Source: Rhodobacterales bacterium (GTDB lineage Bacteria > Pseudomonadota > Alphaproteobacteria > Rhodobacterales > Rhodobacteraceae). From it: DNA of 7,222 bases. This document shows, piece after piece, positions 5,174 to 7,222 of the stretch. Under the pieces are notes generated by a model. It worked only from the letters and a program-made list of their open reading frames with translations, ran no database searches and was not told the origin of the DNA. A program made the position numbers and the translations under genes. Location of the stretch: contig JANXPK010000208.1 of NCBI GenBank assembly GCA_025357355.1, forward strand, positions 1 to 7,222, in the 5' to 3' direction. Within the stretch, counting starts at the first letter, position 1. The number at the start of each line of letters is the position of its first letter.

Positions 5174-6137
5174 ACGGTGCAAAAGCGCGGATGGAGTGGG
5201 TGATGACGGTAGGAGCGGCAGGGTCAATCTGGAGGGCGGTGGCGATGCCGCGGGCGTTGATCGGGTTGGGGCCGCAGGAAACCCTGGTGCCAAGGTCGAA
5301 GGCAGAGGCTATCGGTTCGACGCCGAGGCCGCGATAGGCGTTGTGCCAGGGTGCGCCGCCGATGCCACGATCAGTGTGCCAGATCTGCAGGGAGGGTAGA
5401 AGGGTGCGGTTCCAGTCCAACTCCACTCCCGCACCCTCATCGAGATAGGTCGCGCGCAAAGGGCCGCGCATGCCGCAAAGCTGAACGTTGAGCTCGCGAG
5501 CCGGGGACAGCCGGACTTGCGACAGGTCAAGCAGACCGCCGGGTTGGGGGATGGCAGTGAGGCTGGGAAAGATCTGGCCACCGTAGCCGGGATGGACCAT
5601 GCCGAAGTCGAAGTCAGCCGACAGATGCAGCCTGCCGGGCAAGTCCGGCAGGCGCAGGATCGGATGAAGACCGACGGGTAACGATGCCGATTGCCTTGCG
5701 AAAATGGTGAAGGTAAAGTCGATTGCCGATTCGTTGGGCTGGGCCGCGATCCGCCGCTCTACCCGAAGAACCGGGGAGGACGCGGGAAAATGCAGACCCA
5801 AGGTGATCGCTGTATCGGTGGCGTCCAGAGTATCCCAATCCTGATCAGCAGCAGGACCGTGAACCGGCCCTTCAGTCTGGCCGGTCCCGATCATTTGCCA
5901 TTCAGCCGGGACCTGCGCGGCCGCGCGACCCTTGCCAAAGGGCAGGCCGACAAAATCCCCGCCGAGTACGCGCAAATGGCCTGAGAGCGCGGCATCCTGG
6001 ACTTGCCCCAGCCATGGTGCCCGGGCGAACGGCGAAAATGGACCTGATTTCAGGGTGAATTGGCAAGATGCCAGCATGGCCGCAGTGGTCAGGACCGATG
6101 CCGTGCCATGCGACCAGTGCAGGTGGTGTTCGGCCAT
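5172..6137 (-). CDS. Aldose 1-epimerase-like protein (mutarotase)
   Basis: This 321-residue protein belongs to the aldose 1-epimerase/galactose mutarotase-like group, which interconverts the alpha and beta anomers of aldoses using a His and a Glu. A long beta-rich chain is seen, with GLHPI (156-160; H158 a candidate catalytic acid), LQIWHTD (250-256), and LGVEP (271-275; E274 a candidate base). HGP at 94-96 may be the second conserved His. No signal peptide or membrane segment is seen, so a cytoplasmic location is likely. The ATG at 6137 shares one base with the stop of the sugar dehydrogenase (TGATG), which indicates coupled translation and supports the start. Soluble PQQ glucose dehydrogenases favour the beta anomer, so a mutarotase beside one makes sense. 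The sequence is divergent from GalM and the substrate is not certain. Confidence 0.8.
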   Translation of the reverse strand: MAEHHLHWSHGTASVLTTAAMLASCQFTLKSGPFSPFARAPWLGQVQDAALSGHLRVLGGDFVGLPFGKGRAAAQVPAEWQMIGTGQTEGPVHGPAADQDWDTLDATDTAITLGLHFPASSPVLRVERRIAAQPNESAIDFTFTIFARQSASLPVGLHPILRLPDLPGRLHLSADFDFGMVHPGYGGQIFPSLTAIPQPGGLLDLSQVRLSPARELNVQLCGMRGPLRATYLDEGAGVELDWNRTLLPSLQIWHTDRGIGGAPWHNAYRGLGVEPIASAFDLGTRVSCGPNPINARGIATALQIDPAAPTVITHSIRAFAP

Positions 6138-7222
6138 CAGCTCTGGTCCTGATACGTGAACACCAGAATCGCCCCAGGATTGGCCACCTTGTCATCGACG
6201 CCGCCGCCCACAACCTCGTGCAATCCGCCGGGGTCGGTGGCGATGAAGATCGTCTTGCCGTCCGGGCTGATCGCCAGATCGCGGTAGCGGTTGTTGGTGG
6301 GGAAATAGCGTTCGATCGGACCCGCGACACTTTGCCCGTCGGCGGACAGGGGCACACGGTAGAGCGAGCCGCGCTTGAGCGCTGTCACCAACAGCGCATT
6401 GTCAAAGCCGGGAATTGTGGGTGACGCGGGGCGATAAGCCTGGATGCTGGAGGCGGCGACGGTGGGCCAGCAGACAAAGTTGATGCCTTTGCAGGCCGGA
6501 TCGGCGAAATTCCAGTCGCTGGGCACAGTGAAAAGCGTGGCAATCGGCGGGATGAAAGGGCCGTTCCAGGTGGTCTCATCTTCACGCGGTACAGAAGGAT
6601 CGATGGCCAAGTCACTGAACTTCAAGGTGGAACAGGGTTTGCTGGCTTCGGCCCAACGGGCATACTGATAGGCCTTGTCATCCTGATAGCCTGCAACATG
6701 CGGCCAGCCGTAGTTGCCACCGGACCTTAGGATGTTGACCTCGTCATCGGTCTTGGGCCCCTGTTCGGAGGCGTAAAGTGTACCGTCGGGGCCAAAGTCG
6801 ATGCCCTGCATGTTGCGGTGGCCGTAGGTGAAGATATGGCTTTGCACACCGTTCAGCACCGGGTTGTCGGCGGGGATGCTGCCGTCGAGGTTCAGCCGCA
6901 GCGATTTGCCCTGATAGGCGAAATAATCCTTTGCGGCCAATTCATTGGCGGTAGGCAAGCGTTGCGCCTCGATCGGGATGCACCAGTTGGCCAGCTGATC
7001 ATTGCCGCGGTCGCCGATGGTGTAATAAAGCTTGCCATCGGGGCCGATTTTCAGTCGGCCTGAGTCATGATCCGCGCCGGCAGGCAGGCCGTCGATCAGC
7101 GTCATGGGGTCGGAGAGGAGGCCGGTTTTGGCGTCATAGCTGAGCCGGACGATCTTGGCATATTTGTGCAGGAAGGGGCTGGCGGGCGGCGTCGCTGGAT
7201 CGGGGCGGCGGTTGAGGTCGAT
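6137..7222 (-). CDS. gdhB: PQQ-dependent soluble glucose/sugar dehydrogenase (N-terminus outside window)
   Basis: The last 361 residues of a six-bladed beta-propeller quinoprotein are present; the start lies beyond the right edge and the frame is open to base 7222. In Acinetobacter calcoaceticus the soluble glucose dehydrogenase oxidises aldoses to lactones in the periplasm with PQQ and calcium. Its landmarks, recalled from the family, all appear here, numbered from the window edge: DHDSGRL (51-57, with the general-base His at 52), GHRN (134-137), SEQGP (152-156), GGNYGWP.VAGY (168-179), the Cys pair C244 and C251 in the loop before WPT, LKRG (282-285) and NNRYRD (310-315). This is much closer to that enzyme than to the shorter E. 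coli aldose sugar dehydrogenase. A signal peptide cannot be judged. The stop overlaps the epimerase ATG by one base. The gene symbol follows the Acinetobacter gene and the sugar used is not proven. Confidence 0.9.
   Translation of the reverse strand: MDLNRRPDPATPPASPFLHKYAKIVRLSYDAKTGLLSDPMTLIDGLPAGADHDSGRLKIGPDGKLYYTIGDRGNDQLANWCIPIEAQRLPTANELAAKDYFAYQGKSLRLNLDGSIPADNPVLNGVQSHIFTYGHRNMQGIDFGPDGTLYASEQGPKTDDEVNILRSGGNYGWPHVAGYQDDKAYQYARWAEASKPCSTLKFSDLAIDPSVPREDETTWNGPFIPPIATLFTVPSDWNFADPACKGINFVCWPTVAASSIQAYRPASPTIPGFDNALLVTALKRGSLYRVPLSADGQSVAGPIERYFPTNNRYRDLAISPDGKTIFIATDPGGLHEVVGGGVDDKVANPGAILVFTYQDQS

Noticed and set aside
1..7222. CRISPR arrays, tRNA or rRNA genes, riboswitches, tandem repeats
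   Set aside because: No regularly spaced repeats, no tRNA-like cloverleaf and no long non-coding stretch able to hold such elements were seen on reading either strand.

Overview
This is a GC-rich window that is almost entirely coding. It holds one broken insertion-sequence remnant at the left edge and two tightly packed gene runs, both read on the minus strand. The codon usage, a soluble PQQ glucose-dehydrogenase-type enzyme, a ceramide-glucosyltransferase-like enzyme (GT21) and an IS5-type transposase together suggest an alphaproteobacterium, perhaps a sphingomonad or an acetic-acid-bacteria relative. No rRNA, tRNA or marker gene is present to fix the genus.

Layout, left to right. Positions 1-206 (+) are the C-terminal end of an IS5-family transposase. 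Positions 207-442 are a convergent intergenic gap whose right half is AT-rich and carries promoter-like and operator-like sequence. Positions 443-3713 (-) are a four-gene envelope-lipid run. In transcription order it encodes an LpxH-like metallophosphoesterase (2850-3713), a GT21 ceramide-glucosyltransferase/HpnI-like enzyme (1691-2848), a DedA/VTT membrane protein (1114-1719) and a small soluble GT2 glycosyltransferase (443-1117). The junctions are a 1-nt gap, a 29-nt overlap and a 4-nt ATGA overlap. Positions 3714-3951 are an intergenic gap with dyads. Positions 3952-7222 (-) are a four-gene carbohydrate-oxidation run. It encodes a PQQ-dependent sugar dehydrogenase close to soluble glucose dehydrogenase (6137-7222, N-terminus cut by the window edge), an aldose-1-epimerase-like protein (5172-6137), a cupin of the 2,4'-dihydroxyacetophenone dioxygenase family (4646-5161) and a classical SDR (3952-4668). 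The junctions are a 1-nt TGATG overlap, a 10-nt gap and a 23-nt overlap.

How the genes may work together is inference. The left run looks like a pathway for a membrane glycolipid: a phosphoesterase for a lipid or nucleotide-sugar intermediate, two glycosyltransferases, and a DedA protein that could move a lipid carrier. The right run looks like a sugar-oxidation unit: the PQQ enzyme oxidises an aldose to a lactone, the mutarotase supplies the preferred anomer, and the SDR and cupin act on a downstream or related compound. The cupin is the unexpected member. The best candidates for something undescribed are the envelope cassette, with its divergent DedA protein, and the cupin inside a sugar operon.
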